A stretch of DNA of 47,040 nucleotides from Pseudomonadota bacterium (GTDB lineage: Bacteria; Pseudomonadota; Alphaproteobacteria; Rhizobiales; Rhizobiaceae), in the NCBI GenBank assembly GCA_023419535.1, contig JAEZXX010000027.1, positions 1-47,040 of the forward strand. Reading direction: 5' to 3'. The position numbers and the translations under genes were made by a program. The notes under the pieces are model-generated. The model searched no databases, was not told the origin of the DNA, and saw only the letters and a list, made by a program, of their open reading frames with translations. This document shows, piece by piece, positions 15,874 to 23,615 of the stretch. Position 1 is the stretch's first letter; each line of letters opens with the position of its first letter.

Positions 15874-16050
15874 ATGACCGTCGAAACGCCCTGCATCCGG
15901 CTCTGCCGGCTCGACGCCGCAGAGGCGTTCTGCGTCGGATGCGGACGGCGGATCGACGAGATCGCGGGCTGGGGCGACTTCTCGCCCGCCCGGCGGAGCG
16001 AGATCATGGCCGAACTCCCCGCGCGGCTTGCCGTCCTGGCGGAGGCCTGA
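15874..16050 (+). CDS. DUF1289 family small cysteine-rich protein
   Basis: This 58-residue protein has the DUF1289 cysteine pattern: CIRLC near the N-terminus, then FCVGCGRRIDEIAGW, and the closing helix PARRSEIMAELPARL. Four Cys residues suggest metal or Fe-S binding; the biological role is not established. It starts with ATG at 15874 and ends 3 bases before the aspartic protease gene, so the two are surely cotranscribed. DUF1289 next to a TIGR02281 protease is a recurrent alphaproteobacterial arrangement as far as I recall. Confidence 0.9.
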   Translation: MTVETPCIRLCRLDAAEAFCVGCGRRIDEIAGWGDFSPARRSEIMAELPARLAVLAEA

Positions 16051-16053
16051 CCG

Positions 16054-16758
16054 ATGCGGGACCGGAACGCTCTCTTCATCGTCCTCCTCGCCATCCTCGG
16101 CGGCGGCCTTCTCATCCTGCTCGGCTCCGACGGCGGCGTCTTCGGCATGGCGGACGATCAGTTCGCCGACCTCGTGCGTCTGTCCGCCATCGGACTGTTC
16201 CTCGCCTCCGGCCTGCTCTTCGCGGGCCGGATGCCGCTCGGCCCCGCGGTGCGCAGCGCCGCCATCTGGATCGCCATCCTCGTCGCGCTGATCGCCGTCT
16301 ACGCCTATGCCGACGAGTTCCGCAGCGTCGGCAACCGCATCCAGGCAGCCCTCCTGCCCGGCAGCGTCGTCTCGTCCGGGTCGGGATCGGCGCAGGTGAT
16401 GGCGAGCCGCGGCTCGGGCCGGCATTTCGAGCTCGATGCCGAGCTGAACGGCGTGCGCACGCCGATGCTCGTCGACACGGGCGCCTCGATCGTCGCCATC
16501 GACCGCTCGACCGCGCAGGCCATCGGGGTGGATGTCGACGCCCTGCGCTACACGGCGCGCGTCACCACCGCCAACGGCGTCGCCAACGCCGCACCGATCC
16601 GCATCGACACGATCAGCGTCGGCGGCATCGAGCGCTACGACGTCCCCGCCGTCGTCACCGAGGGTGACGGGATCGGCATCGACCTTCTCGGCATGAGCTT
16701 CCTCGGCACGCTGTCGTCCGTCGAGTTTCGCGGCGACCGGCTGGTGCTGACGGATTAG
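16054..16758 (+). CDS. TIGR02281-type membrane-anchored retropepsin-like aspartic protease
   Basis: This 234-residue protein has three hydrophobic segments (about 6-24, 40-58, 68-86). A soluble domain (about 115-234) with the retropepsin-type motif LVDTGASIVAID (catalytic Asp141) follows. The later strand GIGIDLLGMSFLGTL is the expected flap/second motif of this family. Such single-domain proteases act as dimers; the soluble part probably faces the periplasm. The natural substrate is unknown. Its stop overlaps that of the convergent dusA gene by 3 bases. Good start: ATG directly after the DUF1289 stop. Confidence 0.9.
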   Translation: MRDRNALFIVLLAILGGGLLILLGSDGGVFGMADDQFADLVRLSAIGLFLASGLLFAGRMPLGPAVRSAAIWIAILVALIAVYAYADEFRSVGNRIQAALLPGSVVSSGSGSAQVMASRGSGRHFELDAELNGVRTPMLVDTGASIVAIDRSTAQAIGVDVDALRYTARVTTANGVANAAPIRIDTISVGGIERYDVPAVVTEGDGIGIDLLGMSFLGTLSSVEFRGDRLVLTD

Positions 16759-17771
16759 GCTGCCGCCAATCCGGGTTCGATCGCCCGATAGGCGTCGAAG
16801 ATGACGCCGCCCGGCGCATCGCGCGGGATCGAGCCTTCGGTCAGGAGCTGGCGCCAGCGCCGCGCGCCCGGCCGGCCCTGGAACAGCCCTGTCATGTGCC
16901 GCGTCACGTGCATCAGCCGTCCGCCGCCCGCGATATGCCGATCGGCGTAGTCGGCCATGGTCGAGACGAGGTGCTCCATGTCGACCGGCTCGGCCGGTTC
17001 GCCGTAGACGCTCGCATCGACGGTCGAGAGATCGAGCGGGTCGTGATAGGCGGCCCGACCGAGCATGATCCCGTCGAGTTCTGCGAGAAACGGCGTGCCG
17101 GCCGCGACGTTCGCCAGCCCGCCGTTCAGGCCGACGAAGACCTGCGGAAGCCTGCGCTTCAAAGCCAGGACGCGCTCGTAGTCGAGCGGCGGGATCTCCC
17201 GGTTCTCCTTCGGTGAAAGCCCCTTCAGCCACGCCTTGCGGGCGTGGACCCAGATGGCGGACGCGCCTGCCGAGACGACGGCGTCGGCCAGATCGTCGAG
17301 CGCCGGTCCGGTGTCCTGCTCGTCGACGCCGATGCGGCACTTGACCGTCACCGGCACGCGAACCGCATCGCGCATGGCGGCGACGCAGTCCCCGACGAGC
17401 TCGGGCGTGCGCATGAGGCAGGCGCCGAAGGTGCCGGACTGCACGCGGTCGGAGGGGCAGCCGACATTGAGGTTGATCTCGTCGTAGCCGAAGCCTTCGC
17501 CGATTCTCGCCGCCTCGGCGAGCCGCGCGGGATCGGACCCGCCGAGCTGCAGCGCGACGGGATGCTCGGCCCGGTCGAAGCCGAGGAGGCGCTCACGGTC
17601 GCCGTGCAGGATCGCCTGATCGACGACCATTTCGGTGAAGAGCAGTGCCCGCCGCGTCAGCTGACGGTGGAAGAACCGGCAGTGCCGGTCCGTCCAATCG
17701 ATCATCGGCGCGACGGCGAAGACGCGCAGGGGCGCAAAGGTTGGCTCGCTGGACGGAAGGGGCACGATCAT
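16755..17771 (-). CDS. dusA: tRNA-dihydrouridine(20/20a) synthase DusA
   Basis: This 338-residue FMN enzyme reduces U20/U20a in tRNA D-loops. It shows the N-terminal VAPMIDWTDRHCRFFHRQLT, LFTEMVVDQAILHG, VALQLGGSDP and NLNVGCPSDRVQSGTFGACLM. The last of these includes the catalytic Cys of the Dus family and the DusA-type SGTFGACLM. TVKCRIGVDEQD, WVHARKAWLKGLSPKENREIPPL (DusA signature) and FVGLNGGL follow. The start ATG is at 17771; in-frame sequence continues upstream without a better start. It is a single gene between a convergent protease gene and the transglycosylase gene on the same strand. Confidence 0.95.
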   Translation of the reverse strand: MIVPLPSSEPTFAPLRVFAVAPMIDWTDRHCRFFHRQLTRRALLFTEMVVDQAILHGDRERLLGFDRAEHPVALQLGGSDPARLAEAARIGEGFGYDEINLNVGCPSDRVQSGTFGACLMRTPELVGDCVAAMRDAVRVPVTVKCRIGVDEQDTGPALDDLADAVVSAGASAIWVHARKAWLKGLSPKENREIPPLDYERVLALKRRLPQVFVGLNGGLANVAAGTPFLAELDGIMLGRAAYHDPLDLSTVDASVYGEPAEPVDMEHLVSTMADYADRHIAGGGRLMHVTRHMTGLFQGRPGARRWRQLLTEGSIPRDAPGGVIFDAYRAIEPGLAAA

Positions 17772-17826
17772 CGCCGGGAGGTAGCAACTCCCCTCGGCTC
17801 CCGCAAACGCTCCTCCGCTCCCGTCG

Positions 17827-18411
17827 TCAGCAGCCTCTGAGCTGCGTCTCGTAGCGGGCCGCCATCTCCGCTGCGCGGCGCGCCCCGCGCAGTGCCTCTG
17901 GACGGTTCTGATAGGCTCCGCGCCGGTAGCCCGCGTGGCCGGAATGGTAGGCGAGATAGAGGCGGTAGGCGTCGTTGCGGGCGATGCCGTGCCGCCGGCT
18001 GCTGTCGGCGTGGTACCAGCCGATGAACTCGATGGCGCTGCCGAAGCTGTTGCGCCGGGCCGAATGGCGGCCCGTGTTGTTCTGGTAGTCGGCCCAGGTG
18101 CCGTCGAGCGCCTGCGCATAGCCGTAGGCGGTGGAGATCCGCCGTCCTGGGATGAAGCCGAGGATCGTACGGCGCGGCGGGCGCGCCCGGGCCTCGAAGT
18201 TCGACTCGGCCTGAATCGTCGCCATCAGGACGGAGACGGGAACGCCGTAGGTCCGCGAGACCCGCTCGGCGTCGCTGCGCCAGCTGGTCAGGAACCCGCT
18301 CTTCTCGGCGAAGATCGCGCAGGCGTTGGAGGTGTGTGTCGGGGGCGAGGCGCAGCCGGCGAGAACGGCGACCGTGACGACCGACAACAGGCGGATCGGA
18401 TGTGCCATCAT
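17827..18411 (-). CDS. Lipoprotein with transglycosylase SLT-like domain
   Basis: This 194-residue protein has a lipoprotein signal: positive start, a hydrophobic run LLSVVTVAVLAGC, and lipobox Cys20. The body matches lytic-transglycosylase-like proteins: YGVPVSVLMATIQAESNF, where the Glu is the expected catalytic acid, RISTAYGYAQALDGTW, and SAIEFIGWYHADS. The late region AYRLYLAYHSGHAGYRRGAY is characteristic of the alphaproteobacterial group. It probably cleaves peptidoglycan at the outer membrane. I start at the Met pair at 18411; the frame is open to 18444 but those 11 residues would spoil the signal peptide. Confidence 0.85.
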   Translation of the reverse strand: MMAHPIRLLSVVTVAVLAGCASPPTHTSNACAIFAEKSGFLTSWRSDAERVSRTYGVPVSVLMATIQAESNFEARARPPRRTILGFIPGRRISTAYGYAQALDGTWADYQNNTGRHSARRNSFGSAIEFIGWYHADSSRRHGIARNDAYRLYLAYHSGHAGYRRGAYQNRPEALRGARRAAEMAARYETQLRGC

Positions 18412-18500
18412 CGCGCCAGTGTGCACCCGAGATGGTTTCCGCAAGGTTGACGAAAGCCTCGGCGGACCCGATTCCCGTCGGCGATACGAAAGGACGATCC

Positions 18501-18590
18501 GTGCTGGCCGAGCTTCTTCCCTACATTCTCGTCGGCCTCGCCATCGGGGGCGTCTACGCCGCCTTCAAGCATTTCGGCGGCTGGAACTAG
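18501..18590 (+). CDS. Tiny single-helix membrane peptide (hypothetical)
   Basis: A GTG at 18501 preceded by GAAAGGA with 7-base spacing opens a 29-codon frame. The peptide is one hydrophobic helix (LLPYILVGLAIGGVYAAF) and a short polar tail (KHFGGWN). An in-frame ATG at 18402 would lengthen it but overlaps the divergent lipoprotein gene. The good ribosome site and clean membrane helix argue for a real product, perhaps a membrane-protein accessory peptide. I recognise no family, and the small size keeps confidence low. Confidence 0.45.
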   Translation: MLAELLPYILVGLAIGGVYAAFKHFGGWN

Positions 18591-18720
18591 GGAGCGGAGC
18601 GTCGACGCGGCGCCACCGGCGCCCTTTCCCCGCCACGATAGGATGCTTCCCAAAGAGCGCCCGAGCGCCTATAGCTCCGCCCGAATTTCCAGAACGCACC
18701 GCGAACCCCGAGGGACCGCC

Positions 18721-19002
18721 TTGTCTTCCACCTTCGACCGGGTCGCCGACATCATCGCCGAGACAAGCGAGATCGACCGCGACCAGATCACGCCCGAAAG
18801 CCACACGATCGACGACCTCGGCATCGATTCGCTGGACTTCCTCGACATCGTCTTCGCGATCGACAAGGAGTTCGGCATCAAGATCCCGCTCGAGAAGTGG
18901 ACGCAGCGCGTCAACGAGGGCGAGGCGCAGACCGAGGAATACTTCGTCATGAAGAACCTCGTCGCCCGGATCGACGAGCTGCGCGAGGCGAAGTCCGCCT
19001 GA
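18721..19002 (+). CDS. acpXL: Very-long-chain acyl carrier protein AcpXL
   Basis: This 93-residue ACP carries phosphopantetheine on Ser37 in DDLGIDSLDFLDIVFAID. The sequence (FDRVADIIAETSEIDRD, ITPESHTIDDLG, KEFGIKIPLEKWTQ, EEYFVMKNLVARIDEL) is essentially that of rhizobial AcpXL. AcpXL carries the C28-type hydroxy fatty acid built for lipid A. The start is TTG at 18721 with GAGGGA 6 bases upstream; an in-frame ATG at 18643 would add an unrelated tail. It heads the lipid A VLCFA gene set. The next gene starts 23 bases later, leaving no room for the fabZXL gene normally found here. Confidence 0.95.
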   Translation: MSSTFDRVADIIAETSEIDRDQITPESHTIDDLGIDSLDFLDIVFAIDKEFGIKIPLEKWTQRVNEGEAQTEEYFVMKNLVARIDELREAKSA

Positions 19003-19025
19003 CGAAAACCACGGCGGAGGCCCCG

Positions 19026-20231
19026 ATGGCATCCCATCCGATGGCGACCCCACCGGCATCCGAAGTGCTGATCACCGGCATCGGCCTCGTCTCCTCGCTG
19101 GGCGAGGGGATCGACGCGCATCTGCGCCAGGGCGCGGAGGGTGCGCAGCCGGTGCTCGAAACGGAGCGCTACCGCCCCCGCGCGGTGCACCCCCTGCCCG
19201 CGATCGACTGGTCGGCGCAGATCCCCAAGAAGGATCAGCGCCAGATGGAGACCTGGCAGCGCCTCGGCGTCTACGCGGCGGGCCTCGCCCTGACCGACGC
19301 CGGCATTCCCGCCGACGAGGAGACGCGCTCGCGCGTCGACATGATCGTGGCGGCGGGCGGTGGCGAGCGGGATCTGGCGGTCGATGCGCTCGCCGTGGCG
19401 CGCGCGCGCGGCCTCGCCGATCCCGAACCGGTGCTGAACGAGGTGCTGTCGAGCGAGCTTCGCCCGACGCTTTTCCTCGCCCAGCTCTCCAATCTCGTCG
19501 CCGGCAACATCTCCATCGTCCATAAGGTCACCGGCTCCTCGCGCACCTTCATGGGCGAGGAAGGGGCCGGCGTCTCGGCGGTCCAGGTCGCGGCGGCGCG
19601 CATCGCGTCCGGACAGAGCGACGTCTGTCTGGTCGGTGGCGCCTTCTCCTCCGAACGCCTCGATCTCCTCGTCAATTACGAGCTCGGCCATTTCCTGCTC
19701 GACGGCGACTGGCGTCCGGTCTTCTCCCGCGAGGGGCATGGCGGCCTGGTGCCCGGCAGCGTCGGCGCATTCCTGATCCTGGAATCGGGGGGCCACGCCC
19801 GTTCGCGGGGCGCCAGCTCCTACGCCACCGTGCGCGGCACGCTCGCCGACCGCGGCCCGCGGGACGCAGGCGGGGTCGGCACGCGGCTGTCGCGTCTCGT
19901 CGAGGAGGTGGGCGCGAGCGATCGCGACCTTCTCGTCCTGTCGGGCGCGACGGGCCTGACCGAGCCGACGCGCGAGGAGCGCGAGGTCCTCACCGCGGCC
20001 CTTCCGAACGCTGCCCTGCGCGCCTATGGCGACCGGGTCGGGCATTCCTTCGAGGCCCACTTCACCACCGGCATCGCGCTCGCGGCGGCCGCCCTGTCGC
20101 GCGGCGTCGTTCCCGCCCCCTCCGCCGGCGGCGAGGAGCGCGGAGCCGATTTCAGCCCGCGCGCCGCGCTGGTGACGAGCGTCGGCCATGTGCGCGGCGA
20201 GGCGGTCTGTCTCCTGGAGCGTTCGGCATGA
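19026..20231 (+). CDS. fabF2XL: FabF2XL-like beta-ketoacyl-ACP synthase homologue lacking the catalytic Cys
   Basis: This 401-residue protein has the thiolase fold of KAS II enzymes (VLITGIGLVSSLGEGID, and a late VGHSFEAHFTTGIALAAAAL). By eye, the nucleophile position that reads TACASGA in the next gene reads GEEGAGV here, so Cys is replaced by Glu (about residue 179). The first active-site His also seems lost (LSGATGLTEP in place of NAHGTSTPE); the second His is kept. This is what one expects of a chain-length-factor-like partner rather than an active condensing enzyme. Position matches fabF2XL of the rhizobial acpXL cluster. It ends in an ATGA overlap with the active synthase gene, which favours a heterodimer. 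Symbol by synteny. Confidence 0.85.
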   Translation: MASHPMATPPASEVLITGIGLVSSLGEGIDAHLRQGAEGAQPVLETERYRPRAVHPLPAIDWSAQIPKKDQRQMETWQRLGVYAAGLALTDAGIPADEETRSRVDMIVAAGGGERDLAVDALAVARARGLADPEPVLNEVLSSELRPTLFLAQLSNLVAGNISIVHKVTGSSRTFMGEEGAGVSAVQVAAARIASGQSDVCLVGGAFSSERLDLLVNYELGHFLLDGDWRPVFSREGHGGLVPGSVGAFLILESGGHARSRGASSYATVRGTLADRGPRDAGGVGTRLSRLVEEVGASDRDLLVLSGATGLTEPTREEREVLTAALPNAALRAYGDRVGHSFEAHFTTGIALAAAALSRGVVPAPSAGGEERGADFSPRAALVTSVGHVRGEAVCLLERSA

Positions 20232-21517
20232 GCGACACCGCCTTCCTCGATGCCAAGGGCCGTCCGATCGTCGCCGTCACCGGCTTCGGCATGGTCTCCT
20301 CGCTCGGACAGGGCATCGACGACAATTGGCGCGCCCTGACCGAGGGGCGCTCCGGCATCCACGCGATCACGCGCTTCTCCACCGAGAACCTGCGCACTAC
20401 GATCGCCGGCACGGTCGACTTCATGCCGGTCGAGCCCTTCTCGGCGCTCGCCTTGTCCTACGCGCTGGCGGAAAGCGCGGGGCTGGAGGCGATGGCGATG
20501 GCCGGCCTGTCCCGCGAGGACATGAGCGGGCCGCTGTTCCTCGCCGCGCCCCCGATCGAACTCGAATGGGACCGGCGACTGGACCTCGACCGCATGGACG
20601 GCGAGGCGCCGCAGGAGGCCGGCTACGAGCGCCTGATCGAGCTCGCGCGCCTGCACCGCTCGAAGGCGACCTACGACGTGACGCTTTTCGGCGGCATCTC
20701 CGAGAAGCTCGCGGACCGGCTGGGAACGCGCGGCCTGCCCGTCACGCTCTCCACCGCCTGCGCCTCCGGCGCGACCGCGATCCAGCTCGGCGTGGAAGCC
20801 ATTCGCCGCGGCGAGAGCGAGCGCTGCATCTCGATCGGCACGGACGGCTCGGTCGGCGCAGAGGCCCTGATCCGCTTCTCTCTCCTTTCGGCGCTCTCCA
20901 CGCAGAACGAACGGCCCGAAAAGGCCTCCAAGCCCTTCTCCAAGGACCGCGACGGGTTCGTGATGGCCGAAGGCGCGGGCGCGCTCGTGCTCGAGTCGCT
21001 CGCCTCCGCCACGGCGCGCGGCGCCAGGGTCCTCGGAATCGTCCACGGCTGCGGGGAGAAGGCGGACGACTTCCACCGCACCCGCTCCAAGCCGGACGGC
21101 TCGCCCATCATCGCGACGATCCGTGCGGGGCTCGATGATGCGGGGCTGACGCCCGCCGACATCGGCTACATCAACGCGCACGGCACCTCGACGCCCGAGA
21201 ACGACCGGATGGAGTATCTGGGCCTGTCCTCGGTCTTCGGGGAAGACCTCGCCGGGACGCCGATCTCGTCCAACAAGTCCATGATCGGTCATACGCTGAC
21301 GGCTGCCGGTGCGATCGAGGCGGTCGTCTCCCTGAAGGCGATGCGCGAAGGGGTCCTGCCCCCGACGATCAACTACGACCACCCCGACCCCGCGATCCCG
21401 CTCGACACCGTTCCGAACGTCTCGCGCTCGGCGGACGTCTCGGCGGTTCTTTCCAACTCCTTCGGCTTCGGCGGACAGAACGTCAGCCTCGTTCTCGGCC
21501 GCGAGCCGCGCGGCTGA
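20228..21517 (+). CDS. fabF1XL: FabF1XL-type beta-ketoacyl-ACP synthase (KAS II)
   Basis: This 429-residue condensing enzyme has a complete Cys-His-His triad. The nucleophile Cys is in LSTACASGATAIQLG, the first His in NAHGTSTPENDRMEYLG, and the second His in NKSMIGHTLTAAGAIEAV. FGFGGQNVSLVLG closes the fold. It should elongate acyl chains on AcpXL towards the C26-C28 acid of lipid A. It overlaps the preceding synthase homologue by 4 bases (ATGA) and is followed after 27 bases by the alcohol dehydrogenase gene, as in the rhizobial acpXL-lpxXL cluster. Length is normal for FabF with a slightly long middle insertion (about 95-150). Confidence 0.93.
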   Translation: MSDTAFLDAKGRPIVAVTGFGMVSSLGQGIDDNWRALTEGRSGIHAITRFSTENLRTTIAGTVDFMPVEPFSALALSYALAESAGLEAMAMAGLSREDMSGPLFLAAPPIELEWDRRLDLDRMDGEAPQEAGYERLIELARLHRSKATYDVTLFGGISEKLADRLGTRGLPVTLSTACASGATAIQLGVEAIRRGESERCISIGTDGSVGAEALIRFSLLSALSTQNERPEKASKPFSKDRDGFVMAEGAGALVLESLASATARGARVLGIVHGCGEKADDFHRTRSKPDGSPIIATIRAGLDDAGLTPADIGYINAHGTSTPENDRMEYLGLSSVFGEDLAGTPISSNKSMIGHTLTAAGAIEAVVSLKAMREGVLPPTINYDHPDPAIPLDTVPNVSRSADVSAVLSNSFGFGGQNVSLVLGREPRG

Positions 21518-21544
21518 GGCCGCCCCAGCTTCGGACATCCCCGC

Positions 21545-22591
21545 ATGCGCGCACTTCAACTCGTCGGCGACCGCGACCTTCGGCAGGTGGAGATCGACGA
21601 CGTTCCCGCCCCCGGACCCGGCGAGGTCACGTTGAGGATCGCCGCCGTCGCGCTGAACCACATCGACGTCTGGGGCTGGCGCGGCATGGCCTTTGCCAAG
21701 CGCAAGATGCCCCTAACCGTCGGCGCGGAAGCCTCGGGCGTCGTCGAGGCGATCGGCCCCGGCGTCTCCTCGCTGCTGCCCGGCCAACTCGTCTCGATCT
21801 ACGGCGCGCGCACCTGCGGCCTGTGCAAGGCCTGCCGCGGGGGCCGCGACAATCTGTGCGAGCACGTCTCGGGCGTCCACGGCTTCCATCTCGACGGCTT
21901 CGCCTGCGAGCGCGTGAACCTGCCCGCGCGCCTTCTCGTGCCCGCTCCTCCCGGCTGCGACGCCATCGGCGCGGCGCTGGCCCCCGTCACCTTCGGCACG
22001 GTCGAGCACATGCTGTTCGACAACGCCAAGCTTGAGCCCGGCGAGACGATCCTCGTCCATGCCGGCGGCTCGGGCATCGGAACGGCCGCGATCCAGCTCG
22101 CCAAGCGCAACGGCGCGACCGTCATCACCACGGTCGGCTCGGACGAGAAGATCGAGCCCGCCCGCGCGCTCGGGGCCGACCACGTCGTCAACTACCGCTC
22201 CGACCGGTTCGAGGGCGTCGTGCGCAAGCTGACGAAGAAGAAGGGCGTCGACGTCGTCTTCGAGCATGTCGGCAAGGACACGTTCGCCGGCTCCATGCTC
22301 TGCCTCAAGCGCGGCGGACGGCTCGTCACCTGCGGGTCGACCTCCGGGGTGTCGACGGACGTCAACCTCATGATGCTCTTCCAGCAACAGCTGCGGCTCA
22401 TCGGCTCCTTCGGCTGCCGTATGGAGAACATGGCGGACGCGATGCAGAAGATCGCACGCGGGCTCGCGCGGCCCGTCGTGGACACGATGGTGACGATGGA
22501 CGGCATCGCCACGGCGCTCGAGCGCATGGAAGGCCGGCAGGTGTTCGGCAAGATCGTCCTCGACATGCGGGACGCTTCGGCGACCGCATGA
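21545..22591 (+). CDS. Zinc-type alcohol dehydrogenase/enoyl reductase of the lipid A VLCFA cluster
   Basis: This is a 348-residue MDR-superfamily enzyme. The structural zinc site is intact (four Cys in CGLCKACRGGRDNLC). The usual catalytic-zinc Cys is replaced (VALNHIDVWGW), and the coenzyme domain has HAGGSGIGTAAIQLAK. This pattern fits a quinone/enoyl reductase rather than a classical alcohol dehydrogenase. In rhizobia the gene at this place (often called adhXL) belongs to the C28 fatty acid cluster. An enoyl-ACP reductase step is plausible but inferred. Its stop overlaps the lpxXL start (ATGA). Confidence 0.9.
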   Translation: MRALQLVGDRDLRQVEIDDVPAPGPGEVTLRIAAVALNHIDVWGWRGMAFAKRKMPLTVGAEASGVVEAIGPGVSSLLPGQLVSIYGARTCGLCKACRGGRDNLCEHVSGVHGFHLDGFACERVNLPARLLVPAPPGCDAIGAALAPVTFGTVEHMLFDNAKLEPGETILVHAGGSGIGTAAIQLAKRNGATVITTVGSDEKIEPARALGADHVVNYRSDRFEGVVRKLTKKKGVDVVFEHVGKDTFAGSMLCLKRGGRLVTCGSTSGVSTDVNLMMLFQQQLRLIGSFGCRMENMADAMQKIARGLARPVVDTMVTMDGIATALERMEGRQVFGKIVLDMRDASATA

Positions 22592-23529
22592 GCCCGGCCA
22601 AGCAGCGTCTCGCGCGGATCCTGAAGCGGGCCGAGCGCGTCCGCGACTGGTTGGTCGCGCGTACCGTCTTCGGTCTCTCGACGGTACTGCGCCTCCTTCC
22701 CGCACGCACGGGGATCGAGACCGCCGCAGCTATCGCCAAGGCGCTCGGCCCCCTGACGCCGCGCCACAAGCTCGCGATGGACAATCTGCGCAACGCCTAT
22801 CCCGACCGGGACGAGGCGTTCGTCCGGAAGACGGCGCGCGAGAACTGGGGCCACATGGGGCGCCTTGCGGCCGAGTACATCTATCTCGATTCGATCTTCG
22901 ACTTCGATCCGGAGCGCGATCCCGGCGATCCTGGGATCGTCGAGGTCGACGGCGTGGAGCTCTTCCTGGAACTGCGCGAACGAAAAGGGCCGTTCATCTT
23001 CTTCACAGCCCACCAGGGCTGCTTCGAACTGCTGCCCGTCTGCGCGGCGACATTCGGGCTGGAAGTGACCGCCCTCTTCCGCCCGCCCAACAACCGCTAC
23101 ATCGCCGAGCGCGTGCTCGGCGCACGGCGCACGGCGGGCGGGCACCTCGTCCCGTCCAAGGCCGGCGCCGTCTGGGCGCTCGCGGGCGCCATGGAGCGCG
23201 GCGGATCGGTCGGCATGCTCGTCGACCAGAAGTTCACGCGCGGACAACCCGGGACCTTCTTCGGCCGTCCCGTGCGTACGAACCCGCTCGTGCCCAAGCT
23301 CGCCCGCCAGTTCGACGCCGAGGTCTACCCCGCCCGCTCCGTTCGCCTTCCGGACGGGCGCTACCGGCTGGAGCTGATGCCGCGCCTCGACCTGCCGCGC
23401 GACGCGACGGGCCAGATCGACATTTCACGCAGCTGCCAGGCGCTGAACGACATCGTCGAGGGCTGGGTGCGCGAGCACCCCGAGCAGTGGATGTGGTTCC
23501 ACCGGCGCTGGCAGGTCAAGGCGTCGTGA
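22588..23529 (+). CDS. lpxXL: Lipid A very-long-chain acyltransferase LpxXL (LpxL/HtrB family)
   Basis: This 313-residue LpxL/LpxM-family acyltransferase has the catalytic H-x4-E/D motif: His142 and Glu147 in TAHQGCFEL. Downstream are DQKFTRGQPGTFFGRPVRTN and the C-terminal EHPEQWMWFHRRW, a family hallmark. It transfers the very long hydroxyacyl chain from AcpXL to the lipid A precursor at the inner membrane. An N-terminal amphipathic/hydrophobic segment (about 22-40) likely anchors it. It is the last gene of the acpXL operon, overlapping the dehydrogenase gene by 4 bases, and is followed by a hairpin terminator. Confidence 0.93.
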   Translation: MSPAKQRLARILKRAERVRDWLVARTVFGLSTVLRLLPARTGIETAAAIAKALGPLTPRHKLAMDNLRNAYPDRDEAFVRKTARENWGHMGRLAAEYIYLDSIFDFDPERDPGDPGIVEVDGVELFLELRERKGPFIFFTAHQGCFELLPVCAATFGLEVTALFRPPNNRYIAERVLGARRTAGGHLVPSKAGAVWALAGAMERGGSVGMLVDQKFTRGQPGTFFGRPVRTNPLVPKLARQFDAEVYPARSVRLPDGRYRLELMPRLDLPRDATGQIDISRSCQALNDIVEGWVREHPEQWMWFHRRWQVKAS

Positions 23530-23549
23530 AGCGAGAGGAAATCGCACCA

Positions 23550-23572
23550 AAACCCTACTCTCCATAGGGTTT
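23550..23572 (+). terminator. Hairpin terminator after lpxXL
   Basis: AAACCCTA (23550-23557) pairs perfectly with TAGGGTTT (23565-23572) around a 7-base loop. It is followed by GTTTACT and starts 20 bases after the lpxXL stop. The AT-rich base of the stem and the short T run fit a rho-independent terminator ending the lipid A operon. It covers a TTG that could otherwise be read as the start of the next gene. Confidence 0.65.
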
Positions 23573-23615
23573 GTTTACTCGCCCAGCTTACGGTCCGACC
23601 GGGCTGGACGGACCG

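Noticed and set aside
23571..23615. TTG at 23571 as start of the GGDEF-EAL protein
   Set aside because: It lies within the perfect terminator stem after lpxXL and lacks a ribosome site; ATG 23616 is preferred.
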